In this document: positions 9,816 to 20,800 of the stretch, in pieces
How the letters are laid out: every line of letters starts with the position of its first letter
How positions within the stretch are numbered: the stretch's first letter is position 1
Assembly: GCA_905221605.1 (NCBI GenBank)
Contig: CAJNDS010002068.1
Span: forward strand, 871,484 to 935,483
DNA from: Symbiodinium natans
Lineage: Eukaryota > Sar > Dinophyceae > Suessiales > Symbiodiniaceae
Reading direction: 5' to 3'
DNA: 64,000 nt
Notes under the pieces: model-generated
Seen by the model: only the letters and a program-made list of their open reading frames with translations
The model's database searches: none
What the model was told of the DNA's origin: nothing
Position numbers and translations under genes: made by a program

Positions 9816-10620
9816 CACGTCCTGGTACTGAAGGCTTGGAGTAGAATACATTGAGAAACGTTGGGTAAATGGCTTCCCCTCAAACTAGAAGCTGCTGCGC
9901 GGCATCCTCAAAGCTGGTGATGAAACAGCAGAAGACTTTCTCGCCTGAACTGTGAACAATACCAGATTTGCAAATACGCATTGGCCAGCGCCGTCCGACT
10001 TCAGCTTCCGAGTACCAGAGGCAATGATGAAGGGCCGTATAGAGATCTGCCGCTAGCGCAGCAGGGACTCAGGCTTGTCTCCGTCAACTTGGCTGGGGCT
10101 CGAGGCTCCCGCTAGTAGGACCGCTTCGTCGGACAGCATCTGTAGACATGCCACTGAAATAAAACACTGTTGATTGTTGCCAAGCCGCGGCAAGACCTGC
10201 ATGAACTAAGAACACCATTGCTCTGCTTTGTGAACCAGCGCATAGAAAAACCCGTCATCCATTGTAAAAGCCTCAAAATTATCCCCTCTGCCATCCGCTT
10301 GTTTTGCCTGAAGTGCCGAGGCACGATCAGACTCCCCTCGTCCTGCGGAAAGACGAGAACCCTCACACTTAGGAGTGATGGATGCAGTCTAAGACGATCC
10401 TATTTCTCCCCCCGGAATTGGGACCGGGCCAGCTCGTGGTTATGCTGTCTGCAGCGGAATCTCAAATGCTAGAGGCTAATGCCTCAAAGTGACCATCAGC
10501 TGGCAAGAGCTAGAAAGCCTTGAGATGTTAGAGGGCCCCGAAAACTGTTAATGAGATGAAGTTCGGGGCCTTGGCCGGTTCGACAGCTACCATGCGCGGG
10601 CGGCTTGAGCTGGTAGTGCT
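9816..10620. other. Unresolved region, overlapping open frames on both strands
   Basis: At 10112-10472 both strands are open (84 and 100 codons). The minus frame reads VFPQDEGSLIVPRHFRQNKR and WMTGFSMRWFTKQSN. I cannot decide strand or function; a degraded mobile-element piece is possible. Confidence 0.3.
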
Positions 10621-10621
10621 T

Positions 10622-10960
<339 letters not shown>

Positions 10961-11110
10961 GGTCGCGATCTCGTAACTGTCTGCATGATTTTCTTTTTGC
11001 GACATATCGAAAACACTGGCAGGCGTGGCAAACTTCAGCACGCGGGGTCTGGGGGGGGGGGTGTCACAGACCCCTTTTGGTAAAACGCGACTGTTCTGTT
11101 TTGTACTTTT
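10961..11110 (+). repeat. Left terminal inverted repeat
   Basis: Begins GGTCGCGATCTCGTAAC and pairs with the right end. It includes a G-run at ~11050-11060. Confidence 0.75.
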
Positions 11111-11393
11111 TTGTGCAAAAACGTGTTTTTGCTTGGGTTTTTCGTCTTAAGGCGTCGGAAAAGTATCTTTTTGCAGTCGAAAATTTCAGCTTCTGAAAAT
11201 AAGAGGTTTTCGCACGCGCGCGCGGAGGTTTATCGGGTGCTTTTTGGACGTAGATTTTTGGTCCAAATTGGGTTTTCGCGTGGGTATGTTGACACCACAT
11301 GCAGAAATTTGTTTTTTTAGGTTTGAGGTCCAAAAGCTACGTGTACACTTTTGGGCATTTTGCCGGTTGTTGATTACCCAAGCCAATGGATAG

Positions 11394-11930
11394 GATACAC
11401 TGGCAACACCGACGTTCTCATCGTGCGGACATGGATGCTCTGGCCATTCGCACGCACTGGTAACACGGACGTTCTCATCGTGCGGACATGGATGCTCTGG
11501 CCATTCGCACGCACTGGTAACACGGACGTTCTCATCGTGCGGGCATGGATGCTCTGGCCATTCGCACGCACTGGTAACACGGACGTTCTCATCGTGCGGA
11601 CATGGATGGTCATGGATGCTCTCGCCATTTGCGCGCACTGGCAACACGCACGTTCTCATCGTGCGGACATGGATGCTCTGGCCATTCGCACGCGCTGGTA
11701 ACACGGACGTTCTCATCGTGCGGACATGGACGCGCTGGCCTTTCGCACGCACTGGTAACACGGACGTTCTCATAGTGCGGACGCTCTGGCTATTCGCACG
11801 CACTGGTAACATGTACGTTCTCATCGTGCGGACATGGATGCTCTGGCCATTCGCATGCACTCGTAACACAGACGTTCTGATCGTGCGGACATGGATGCTC
11901 TGGCCATTCGCGCGCACTTGTCACATGTCA
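11394..11930. repeat. Nine-copy 57-bp minisatellite inside the TIR element
   Basis: The unit contains GTTCTCATCGTGCGGACATG. Unit starts are at 11414, 11471, 11528, 11585, 11652, 11709, 11766, 11817 and 11874. Spacing is 57 except for one +10 insertion and one -6 deletion. Because 57 is a multiple of three, ORFs run through on both strands. The indels and a lack of a plausible start suggest the repeat is not coding. Confidence 0.9.
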
Positions 11931-11984
11931 AAAACCCAAGTAAAAAAGCACTTTTTGTGGCAAAAACTGCTTCGGTGACCCTTT

Positions 11985-12133
11985 TCCGCAAAAAGCCACA
12001 AAATCACGTTTTGTAAAACAGGCCTTGCAGACCCCCCCCCCCCCAGGCCCAGCATGCTGAAGTTTACCACGCCTGCCAGTGTTTTCGACACGGCAAGGAA
12101 GGAAAAGCCTGCGGACCGTTACGAGATCGTTTC
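11985..12133 (-). repeat. Right terminal inverted repeat
   Basis: The reverse complement begins GGAAACGATCTCGTAAC and contains AAAACACTGGCAGGCGTGG. It ends against CAACAACAAC. Confidence 0.75.
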
Positions 12134-12153
12134 CAACAACAACAACAACAACA
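12134..12153. repeat. (CAA)n microsatellite, right part
   Basis: Six CAA units on the right flank of the TIR element, in the same orientation as the left array. Confidence 0.9.
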
Positions 12154-12161
12154 GCGCTCAG

Positions 12162-12254
12162 GTGGTGTGTCTTCGAGCTTGCGGCCTACCGCTTTGCAAA
12201 CCCATCAGGTCGGACGATGCTGGAAGATCTGAGAGAACAGTTGAAGATTTTACA
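12162..12254 (+). CDS. Exon, block 1 (near the TIR element)
   Basis: The acceptor is CTCAG|G. The product reads CVFELAAYRFANPSGRTMLE, then DLREQLKIL. It starts 8 bp after the CAA tract, so the element lies in or at the edge of the upstream intron. Confidence 0.4.
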
Positions 12255-12793
12255 GTGACATCATAGTCATGGGGCTCATAAGTCAATCTCTTGCCCAAGC
12301 AGGCCCCTGCGTTTGAGCCTGTTGTTTTCTTGGCTTGAGAGAGCACCCTAAAACTTAACCCTGAACCGTAACCTTCCTTGAAGGCCGGATCACGCTGGCC
12401 CCTCTGTTCGTGGAGAGGGACATGGTCGGCGCGGCCCAAATATATTGAGGGCTCAGCCAGTGGTTGTTTTGGTACGTAACCTTTTTTTTCGGGCCTTGGT
12501 CCTCCACAACCACCGCAACGGCACCCTTCCAACGGCACCCTTCCCGTTGCCGGAAATGGAGGAAGCCCTTTCCCCGAGTCTCTGCCCTGTCTTCGTCTGT
12601 GACTGCCTCACCGTTCCGGTCTGCTTCCCTGCCGCTGCTTCTCCTCTCTGGTTGCTGGCCATGTCTGTCCAACATGTTTGCTCTTGATGCTACTCTTGGT
12701 ATCAATCCCTGGATTTCGCCAATTTTTCTCTCTATTTCCTCACCCTCTCCCTCTCTCTCTCGCGCTCTCTCTCGCTCTCTCTCTCTCGCTCTG

Positions 12794-12824
<31 letters not shown>

Positions 12825-15800
12825 GTCTCTCTCTCTCGCTCTCGCTCTCGCTCTCGCTCTCGCTCTCTCTCCCTCTCTCTCTCTTGCTTATCGCGCTTCC
12901 TCTCTCTCTCTCTCTTTGTGTTGTGGGGGCCTGGCGGCTGGGGTGTGGGTTGCTTGGAGTTCCAGCGGTTTAGGGCTTGTCTGGCTTGAATTTCCAGGGC
13001 ATTGCGCTATGGGTTTGGGATGTTGGGAGGGAGGGGGGTGGGGAAGGGGAATGGTGGGCTGTTGTTGCTGGGGTTGCTGTGTGTAAGTGCGTGTGGTCTT
13101 TCCGAACCTGTCCCCAAGACCAACGTTTATTGCCGTGAGGCGCTTCTTATCTTTGGCACCTTCTTCGCCTGCGTGCTCTTCAATGTGTTTGTGGTGACCG
13201 GCGCATTCGCGCTCTTCAACCCCCTGGCAGGGGCTTCAATCCTGACACATGCAACCCACAGACTTTGCTCCAAAACCAACCACGTTACCGAATTAGCAGG
13301 TATAGGTTCCATGTCCTTGTTGATCCAAGCCTTTGTTCTCCCTTGAGAGGTCATCACGATGATTTACTTCGTCGGCCTCTTCCCCTACATCTTCGTCATC
13401 CATGGCTTGCGGCGGAACATTTCCGAGAAGTACCATCTTCTGGAAGAGTTGAAGTATTTTGATCTGGACAAGGCCTTCAGATCGAACACTCCTGTATCAA
13501 CACAACCAGTCCATCTATAAAAGAGGGAGTCCCAAGAGATTCCCCTAAACTAAGCGGGCGTTTTGGCGTTGACAGGCCGAGGGCCTTTAGCGCCCAGACT
13601 TGAGGGTAAAGGCGAACTGACTTGACTCCAAGGGCTATGACCCGAAACAGGATGTCTGAATTTTGAACAGGTCCTCGGATCCCTGCTACGGTTTTAAGGC
13701 TTGTCTGGGCACACACTGCCTCAAGCGTGGACCGTGGACCCAAGTGCCAACACCGCCTGAGTTGAAGGCGCTTGAACGGCCCAGCCCATGTCAGAGAACT
13801 TCAACATGCGAAACGGGAGCCTGCCAAACATGACGACTGCGCACATATAACTGATTTGGCAATGGACTGTTGTGTGAGAAAGATATGAGTTAGCGAAGTC
13901 ATCAGCAATATCTTTGTTATGTTCGTTCTTGTTCCGGCTTTTTTCTGTTGTTTTATAACCTTCTCTAATTCTTCTGGTATATACTCATCAAAGAAGGATT
14001 TGTCCTTTTCCAAATCAACCTTAAAATTTCCTGAATGTGTTCTTTTATCGGCAACCAGTTACTATCAACTGAAACAGGAGGAGACCAAACATACATCAAA
14101 GAAGGATTTGTCCTTTTCCAAATCAACCTTAAAATTTCCTGAATGTGTTCTTTTATCGGCAACCAGTTACTATCAACTGAAAGGAGGAGACCAAACATAT
14201 ATTCTTGCAAGACATCTCTTATCATTGATTGAAGTAATATTCCCTTACCACTGCCCGAAGGACCAGCTCTGATGTGTGAAGATTGTAGTCTTGGTGCTAC
14301 TTAATATTTAGACTGCTTAAAATCATAATCTTTCGCATGTAAAGGTGTAACAATAGCAGCAATCATAAAAACACATAGAATTTTTGTATCGTCATAAATG
14401 TATGAACGACGCGTCCGCAGGCGCATCGCGAAGCATTCGCGACTATATAGAAATAGAGAACATAGAACAAACCAGAGCATCACCTGATTATCTTAGATGT
14501 TGTTATAATGTGTTAGAGGTGATGAAAGCACTTGTTATGCATATCAAAATAGAATCTGTATACTGTAAATGGAAAAGAACAACGGAGGACTTCATAGCGA
14601 TAAGAGCGGTGTTGATTGTTGTGGGTGTGTAGAAGCTAAAATAACAGCAGATAAGGCGGGTAATGTAGTAGTCAGGGGTTGTGCTATGGATTATTGTAAA
14701 GATTGTTTGGGGTGCTTTTGCGTTTTGTGGGTTTGAAAGGGTTGAATTCGTAGGCGGGTTGAGACATGGGTGGAAGCGTGGGGGGGCGGGGGTGTTGAGT
14801 GTGAGGTCTGGGGTAAGGGCAGTGCTTCGGATTTAGTTTCGTGCGGGGTTGTGTTGTCAGGTGATCTGGTTTTGGAGGATTCTGTTTGGGATTTCGGCGT
14901 GGATTTGGGGAGTGCTTTGTGTAGTGTTGTGGTGTTCTGGAAGGGTTGCCGAAAAAAAGGCCTCAACCAAGATCAACCCCATGAAGCCCACAAAGCTGCC
15001 AGGCACAGACAAGGAGCGACTTCGACCGCGCTTTCGTCCATTCGGCGATAGTGGAGTGGTATGGCAGCAAGGACTGCGTTTCCTGGGTGTGTTGGGCGCA
15101 CCGAAAATCCAGAAGGGTCTCAGCTTTTCTGGCTGCGAAGCTGTGGGGTTCGGGATACAGAGATGAGGGGAGGCATGCGGCATGCTGTAGCGTGTGCAAG
15201 ATGCACAAGGTCGTGCTTCTCGAGATTTAGACCTAGAGGATGCCGAGCAGGGATTAAAAGCGTGCAGGCGTTCAAGTCATTTCACCAGCAGGAGGCGTTT
15301 GTGGAGTACGTCCGCGGTCCACTTCGCGAGGACCCTCGGGTTGCCTGATGGAGGTGCAGTGCAGTTCGAGACCGGACGACGAAGCAGCGAAGAGTACGAA
15401 GAGCAAGAGGAGGAAGAAGAGAAACAGGAAGAATGATCGTAAGCATAAGGAGAGGATTAGTATTCGGAGGAGAAGGAGGTGCAGATTAAGAAGACCATTC
15501 TCGCTCAAGGACTCAAGTTTCAGGCGGCCCAACCAGATCCACGGCTCCGAACTTGTGAGTCGAGACGTCACATTCAGCTTGTTGAAAACAAGAGTTCAGA
15601 CTTGACATGACGCAACCGTGGAAGCACCCCTGAAATCAGCACAGAGCCTCCGGCTTTTCGGGAGAGGGAGAAACGAGGAGGCAGGGACGGGCAGGGGCAT
15701 GGGGGAGGGAGGCAGAGAACAGTATCGAAGTCAGCATCAACAGAGCGAAGACCCCTGACGGTCTGACCTTAATTCCCCAAACCCTACCTCATGAACTTAA

Positions 15801-17451
15801 ACGTGGGCAAGGAGCTCCTGGCCACTGAATCAACGGGCCTGCCTCTAGCCTACGCACTGATGACGCCCGGACTCAGGTTTGGAATTTCAGGTTTGAGGGT
15901 GTTGTGGATTTCCCGTATTCCTCTCAATGTTTCACAAGCGATCCCAGGACAAGTATGATCCCCTTTTCCGGAGCGATCGATGACTTTCTTGCGCTTTGGA
16001 GGGGTGGTGCGGATGTGGATTGCCTTCTCTCCACCCTCATTGGCTTCGGCGTTGGCCTGCAAATCTGCTGGATTGTGGCAACAATCAGGATGGAACTTGG
16101 GGTTAAGGATTCACAGTCGCAGGGCCCTGGCCCATGTTAAGTCGCAGGCCCTTAGCAGCCACAACACATTGATGCTTCCACTTGCAGGAACCTTGGTAAG
16201 TCTTGAAACCACAGAAGCGGGAAATCTCTAGAACCCTAAACCCAAAAAGCCCTCTCCGTTCGACCCTAGGCCCAAAAGCTTAAACCTAAGCGAGAACCAT
16301 CCAAACCCGAACCGCCAGGGTGGTGTTCTATCTCGTCGACCGGTGGGCGGAGCCCTGGTGGTCTGGTCGGGCGGACTGGGCTGTGCAAAAGCTAAACCCG
16401 GGACCCCTAAACAGCCCTAAACTCTAGACCGAAAGTTGCAGGTTTTGAGTTGAAGAAAACTGCCCGGAAAATGAGATCGTACTTCAGCCAAAGGCATGGA
16501 CGCTTGTGACAGCTTTTCTTCTTCCACATCCTTGCGCAGTATGTTGTACAACGAGGCGAAAACGTGGAAAATACCAGTGTTTTGGGCATCGTCGCAACTG
16601 GCATGGACGCTTGTGACAACGTGTCCTGCTCCGCATTGTTGCGCGGTATGTCGTACAACGAGGCAAAAACGCGGTAAATACCAGTGTTTTGGGCATCGTC
16701 GAAATTGGCATGGACTCTTGTGAGAACGTGTCTTGTTCCACATCCTTGCGCAGTGTGTTGTACAAAGAGGCGAAAACGCGGTAAGTACCAGTGTTTTTTG
16801 GGCATGCATGCAATATGAATGACGTTCTTAACCCCCCCCCCCACCCCCCCTCCCCAAAGCCGGAAACAGGCCATAGATTGTCGAAAATGCCGAAAACCTC
16901 GCGGCAATGTAGGACCCGTGTTCCAACTACCCACTTCCAGCCAGGACTATCTGCAGACAGTGCTGCTCTACATTGCCACGTATCTTTGGTTCATGCTCGG
17001 AGGTGCAAGGGCTTTCTTCTTGCCAATTTACGTTCGGCCTGGGGACTTTGCTTGATTTGTTGTTGGCCGTTTTCCGCCAACAGGCATCACTGCTCAATCC
17101 GCATGTCGAGCCGATCTCTGGCTGGCTGCAGTTTGGTCGATCGCAGCATTCTTGGTCGCCTTTTCTTTGTGCGGCGGCTGCTGCTGGTTCGTGCGCTTGG
17201 TCCGTCACGGAGCTCTTGTGGCTCGCAAGGGCGGCGACGCACAAGTGTAGCCGATATTGCATGTTTTGCGAGAGGCATACTCCAAAGGAGTTTGCAGCTC
17301 CGTGGCCCACAAAGAGGGGAACAAGGATCAGGCATCTGCGGAGAAGTCCCTTCAAAAGACAGTTGTGCAAGCATGCTCTGCAGCTGTTGTCCAGACCATG
17401 AAACAATGCATCTGGCGGCCATGTACTGCGTATGAAGCCGCAGCACCCTAA
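12162..17451 (+). CDS. Plus-strand block 1: multipass membrane protein, unknown family (approximate span)
   Basis: Several plus-strand exons give a membrane protein. Two hydrophobic segments are split over exons 13119-13226 and 13350-13479 (ALLIFGTFFACVLFNVFVV and MIYFVGLFPYIFVIHG). A third is at ~15960-16105 (CLLSTLIGFGVGLQICWIV). A fourth and fifth are in 16945-17002 and 17084-17244. Soluble segments at 15014-15554 lie between them. Exons 13119-13226, 13350-13479, 15014-15071, 15292-15330 and 15470-15554 join with consistent phase. Introns are GC-AG or GA-AG. I do not recognise the family; a channel, transporter or receptor-like protein is possible. The first exon may belong to a separate gene. 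The last coding frame before an AT-rich stretch stops at 17451. Confidence 0.5.
12744..12917. repeat. CT-rich microsatellite block
   Basis: CTCTCT and CGCTCT repeats. The Ser/Leu-rich ORFs are artefacts. Confidence 0.9.
13119..13226 (+). CDS. Exon with transmembrane segment, block 1
   Basis: The acceptor is CCCCAAG|ACC and the donor is GC (CTG|GCAGGG). The product begins TNVYCREALLIFGTFF and continues with a long hydrophobic run. Confidence 0.55.
13350..13479 (+). CDS. Exon with transmembrane segment, block 1
   Basis: The acceptor is TTGAGAG|GTC. The hydrophobic segment MIYFVGLFPYIFVIHG is followed by a charged helix (SEKYHLLEELKYFDLDKAF). It ends at TTCA|GATCG. The next exon, 1.5 kb away, continues in frame. 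Confidence 0.55.
13801..14300 (-). pseudogene. Virus-like DNA-packaging ATPase remnant (A32/FtsK-HerA type), broken
   Basis: The minus strand carries a Walker A loop (GPSGSGKG at 14245-14268), then a YVWSPP..VDSNWLP segment, then a Glu/Lys-rich helix (EKDKSFFDEYIPEELEK) and a DDFA sequence resembling Walker B. The order fits the packaging ATPases of nucleocytoplasmic large DNA viruses and Polinton-like elements (family assignment inferred). It is broken by at least two frame changes and an in-frame 108-bp tandem duplication, so it is non-functional. It is AT-rich compared with its surroundings and lies antisense inside an intron of the plus-strand membrane-protein gene (13480-15013). Confidence 0.55.
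13986..14198. repeat. 108-bp tandem duplication within the ATPase remnant
   Basis: CATCAAAGAAGGATTTGTCC begins both copies (13986 and 14094). The second copy has a 3-bp deletion. The near identity suggests a recent duplication. Confidence 0.9.
14301..14700. other. AT-rich continuation of the virus-like insert, unassigned
   Basis: Plus 14384-14632 is open (82 codons, EVMKALVMHIKIESVYCKWK). AT content is higher than in the neighbours. It may belong to the same insertion; the function is unknown. Confidence 0.3.
15014..15071 (+). CDS. Exon, block 1
   Basis: The acceptor is ACAAG|G and the donor is GA (AGCAAG|GACTGC). The product is SDFDRAFVHSAIVEWYGSK. Confidence 0.55.
15292..15330 (+). CDS. 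13-codon exon, block 1
   Basis: The acceptor is CCAGCAG|GAG and the donor is GA (CGCGAG|GACCCT). The product is EAFVEYVRGPLRE, which follows the previous exon in phase 0. Confidence 0.55.
15470..15554 (+). CDS. Exon, block 1
   Basis: The acceptor is TCGGAG|GAG and the donor is canonical GTGAGT. The product begins EKEVQIKKTILAQGLKFQAA. Confidence 0.5.
15714..15870 (+). CDS. Two candidate exons, block 1
   Basis: ENSIEVSINRAKTPDG (15715-15762) and LMNLNVGKELLATESTGLPL (from ~15785) look coding. Their junctions were not resolved. Confidence 0.35.
15950..16105 (+). CDS. Exon with transmembrane segment, block 1
   Basis: Reads GAIDDFLALWRGGADVD followed by CLLSTLIGFGVGLQICWIVA. The borders are not defined. 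Confidence 0.45.
16494..16815. repeat. Three tandem copies of a 107-bp repeat
   Basis: Units start GCATGGAC at 16494, 16601 and 16708. Each ends near CAGTGTTTTGGGCATCGTCG. The unit length is not a multiple of three. Inverted, diverged relatives occur at 27969-28130 and 30183-30305. Confidence 0.85.
16945..17002 (+). CDS. Exon with transmembrane segment, block 1
   Basis: The acceptor is AGCCAG|GAC and the donor is GTGCAA. The product is DYLQTVLLYIATYLWFMLG. Confidence 0.5.
17084..17244 (+). CDS. Exon with transmembrane segment, block 1
   Basis: The acceptor is CAACAG|GC; phase matches the previous exon. The hydrophobic segment AAVWSIAAFLVAFSLCGGC is followed by a basic stretch RLVRHGALVARK. 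The donor is GTGTAG. Confidence 0.5.
17257..17451 (+). CDS. Candidate terminal exon, block 1
   Basis: Reads HKEGNKDQASAEKSLQKTVV and ends at a stop at 17449-17451. A competing plus frame overlaps. Confidence 0.3.
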   Translation: MHVLREAYSKGVCSSVAHKEGNKDQASAEKSLQKTVVQACSAAVVQTMKQCIWRPCTAYEAAAP

Positions 17452-17483
17452 TCCTAAGCCTGAAGCTTTGAACTGCAACACCA

Positions 17484-17807
17484 ATGACCTGGGACCTCGG
17501 TGTCCCTTCAGCCCTTAGCACGAATTCTCCAGGAATGCCCGTGCGCCGCCTGGTGCGGTCACCAACTTTATGCCGGAGGGCCTGGAGGGCCTGGCAGAAA
17601 GTCTGGTTTCTAGCAGTGCATCGGGAGGAGTGGACCAAGGTGCGGGGTCCTTTTGTTGCTTCCCGGGAGCATGCAAAGGTCGTGGGTGATTGCTGGCAGT
17701 GGTACCCGGCAAGACAAGAACCGAAGATGGGCATGATGCCATACATTGGACAAACAGACCGACTTGCACATGATCATTCCACAATTGTACATTGCGCTAC
17801 ATTGTAG
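17484..17807 (+). CDS. Open frame, possible coding, unknown
   Basis: A 107-codon plus frame with VWFLAVHREEWTKVRGPFVA and AKVVGDCWQWYP. It is followed by AT-rich sequence (17750-17870), which could be a gene end. A longer minus frame overlaps, so strand is not certain. Confidence 0.3.
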   Translation: MTWDLGVPSALSTNSPGMPVRRLVRSPTLCRRAWRAWQKVWFLAVHREEWTKVRGPFVASREHAKVVGDCWQWYPARQEPKMGMMPYIGQTDRLAHDHSTIVHCATL

Positions 17808-17879
17808 AATTCTGTTATATGACATTCTATTACATTACCACCAGATAATGTTTTATTACATGACGATCATGATGGCCCG

Positions 17880-20800
17880 GAGTCCTTTTTGATCCAGGCG
17901 AGCCTTTCGTGTGGTGCTCACGCGCCCAAGTGTCCTGGTCCCGTGGGGGTACGAGTGGCACGAAGAGCCGGGTCGCCAAGAGGGTCTCCCGGATTCACGG
18001 AGGTTTTGTCGTTCTCTGGTAGAAAGATGGGCTTTTCGGTCGTGGCTTCTGAAGGTGCCCAAACCTTATGAGCTGCATTGGTGTTGCAGGGCGAAACTCC
18101 CAGCCCTCGTCAAACTCTCATGGGATCGAGGCCTTTTGACGACACGGGCGCCCGTGTCCTGCGCGAGATCCGGGCGAAGTCGCCTCTGGATCGCTGGAAC
18201 GTCGCTACCTCGGCAGCCGAGCAAATCATTCTGCGAACCCCTTAAACCCCCTTAAACCCCAAAACCACATTCCCAAACACGAATCCCTGCGCATTTTAGG
18301 GCCTATCAGCTTTAGGGTCTCAAGCCCAAAGCCTTACACGGGTTTAAGGCTTCACAGGGTTTGGCGTCTAGTCAAGTTTAGCAAGTTGCAGGCTCTGCGC
18401 TCCAGACCAAGCCTGAGGTGTAGTAAAGTGTAGTACTGCAGGAGCTTGTGTGCAAAGCAGCACGGGCGCGTCCGTTCTAAGGTGCAGCCTGGGTTTCAAG
18501 TTTGGACCACCCATTTAATTTCACGGCCTGCTTAAGACAATACTTGTGGACCGCATCGACACCAACCGCAGTGCATGACTACTTTCTTGAAACTGCACCA
18601 AAATGTGGGTTCCGTGGATTCGGGGTTTTGGCGGGTTTGGGGAGTAGGCGGCTCAGGGTACAGTTGGCCCTATTTGGCGAGGTTTGGCAGACGGTCATTG
18701 GCCGGCCCGACCTCGTGGTACAGCCCGGCCCGGCCCTCACCAAAGCCCCCTCAGCCCCCTAAGCCCCACAAGCCCGCCCTCTCTCAGCCCACCCTTAAGC
18801 CCGAAGCCACAGGAGTGAAGGGGCTACGACATGCTAAAGGGTGTTGGCTGGTCTGGAAAGAGTGGTCCAGGGCCTTGATCGGGGCCGCTGGTCTCTTCGT
18901 CCCTTTTTTCAGGCTTTGAGCGTCCTGGTTGACAGAGAACGTGAACATTGGTGCACGCTGCACCACACCATTGCGTGGTGGAATTTTCAGGATCGGTTCA
19001 TTCACCCGAGTCTCCAAACATCGTGTTTCTTGGGGTGGACCCGATGCCCGGGGTGGACCCGGAGCGTGGCTGGCGGTTACAGAGTATTACGGTTTACAGT
19101 ATGCTGATAGTTTTCGGTTTCGGTTTGAGTCTACGCAAGGTTTGGCTTGAGCTTCATGGGCCCGAGTGTCCTCAAGCGAGGGTGGGGGGGCACCGAATCC
19201 CAGTAAGCGACATAGGGTTTAGGGACAAGTGTGTATCAGATTTTAGGGTTATGGGATTCGGGGTTTTCGTGCTGTCGCTTCGAAGTTTTTAGAGGGCAGC
19301 GTGATGGCTCACTTTGAAGTCCCTCTGCCCCTGAGCTCCCCCCTTCGTCCAAAATGGGACTGAGGCGACCGCTTGGTCAAAACAGACGGTCGCTGGGCCT
19401 ACTACGAACAGGAGGCGGGACTTGCATTGGAGTTTCATTGGTCCTGCATGCTGTCTTGGGTGTAGGGGGAATCTCTTTGTTGGATGCGACCAGACTTGAT
19501 TTGGAAATGCCCCTGGATCCGCCCCGAGTTGAGACAAACTCAAGGTCGAGGGTGTATTCGAGTTATTAGAGGATAGAAGCTCGCCAAATCAGATGCTCCA
19601 TTGCAAAGGTGTGTCTTGCTGACAGTGAGCAGGCGGGCTTGCTGGGGATCTTGCATACCTTGGCAATCCTAAATTTTTGCTTGGTATCCTTTTGTCGTGG
19701 AGTTTCGTGGGAGCAGGTATCGGCAACACTAGCGTGCATCAGGCAACTTCGACCTGCTAGAGGTCTCCAAAAAAAGTCATGAGCAACGGCTTAAGCATGG
19801 AGAGCGCCAGAGGCATTCGCTTACCCACCAGGGCATTCCCCTGCTTTTCACAATCATGCATGATTGTGCTGCCTTAGAGCTCATCGCATCGCATGATTAT
19901 ATGTGGGATAGGACAAGCTTGCAGCTTCTCCTGCGGCCCTCGGGCTGTCCCGTTGTTCGAGGGGGTTGGGGGTTACAACCCCAGCCATCAACCCCGAGAC
20001 CCCTGCCATCCTTAAACCCGCATTCCTCAACCGCTCTAACCTGAACACGAAAGGCCCATGAGCCCTGATTCTGCAAGGCTGCCAACCTTGAGGAGGCCGA
20101 GAAACCGGGGCTGGAGAGGCGTCTGGTGCTGGAGTTCCTTGGCCATTATCTGGAAACCATGCAAAACAGCCCCCCCCCCCCCCAGCCCTGCTCAGACTCA
20201 GAAATCAGGCTTTTGAAGGGTTGAGGAAGGGCTGAAAGGGTTTTGTCTGAGGGCTTTTGGACCGTTTGAGGGCCCAAGCCCTGAGACGAGGAGATACCAA
20301 CATTGTCCACCTTTACCCAAGGTACTGTACCTAGGTGCTGGACCTAAAGACCCGCAGCGAAGTCCCAAACTGTGATGGGCAGCATCACCTTCCCTCACCA
20401 TCGTTCGGTGCGGCTTGTGTTTTCTTCGTTCTCGCCTTTTGGGGGGTGGCAGACTGGAGAGTCTAGGGGGTTTCCGGAGTTGAGGGGTTGAGGGCCGGGG
20501 CTCTTGGATCTTTCGCGGAGGGGGATGGGAAGACTACGAGGGTTTTGACGGGTGGAGGGGCTTCGGGGAGTCTTATGCAGGCTTGATAGGTAGGATGTGA
20601 GGTTGGGAAGTTGTGCGGCTCGGTTCAAAAGAAGTTTAGGGCAAAGTTTAAGGCTTAGAGAAGCTTGGGTTTCAGACGGCTTGTCTGGTTGAGGTCAACG
20701 AGGTGGAGGGGCAGACCTTGGTTGTGGGTTTTGTTGTCCTCCCTGCCCCGCTGCGTAAGAATACGATCATAAAATGAATCCACAGGAGCTGCTTGGCTTC

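Larger units (their letters stand above)
10961..12133. mobile_element. Non-autonomous TIR element inserted in a CAA microsatellite
   Basis: The ends are inverted repeats. The left end (from 10961) and the reverse complement of the right end (from 12133) share GATCTCGTAAC, CGAAAACACTGGCAGGCG, AAACTTCAGCA and a G-run after GGTCTG or GGCCTG. The repeat is ~100 bp well matched, extending to ~150 bp. Both flanks are (CAA)n in the same orientation, as expected if the element split a CAA array. The interior holds nine ~57-bp tandem repeats and no transposase-like ORF. The overall pattern fits a MITE-like DNA transposon or a microsatellite-nested element. Confidence 0.75.

Noticed and set aside
11351-11978. 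Repeat protein encoded by the 57-bp units
   Set aside because: Open on both strands because the unit is divisible by three, but frame-changing indels (+10) occur and it lies inside a TIR element.
12464-12989. Ser/Leu-rich membrane protein
   Set aside because: The hydrophobic part is a CT microsatellite.
16407-16934. 175-codon minus ORF with internal repeats
   Set aside because: It is explained by the 107-bp tandem repeat, whose length is not a multiple of three.
17087-17746. 219-codon minus ORF
   Set aside because: It overlaps plus exons that splice in phase and encode transmembrane segments; judged a shadow.
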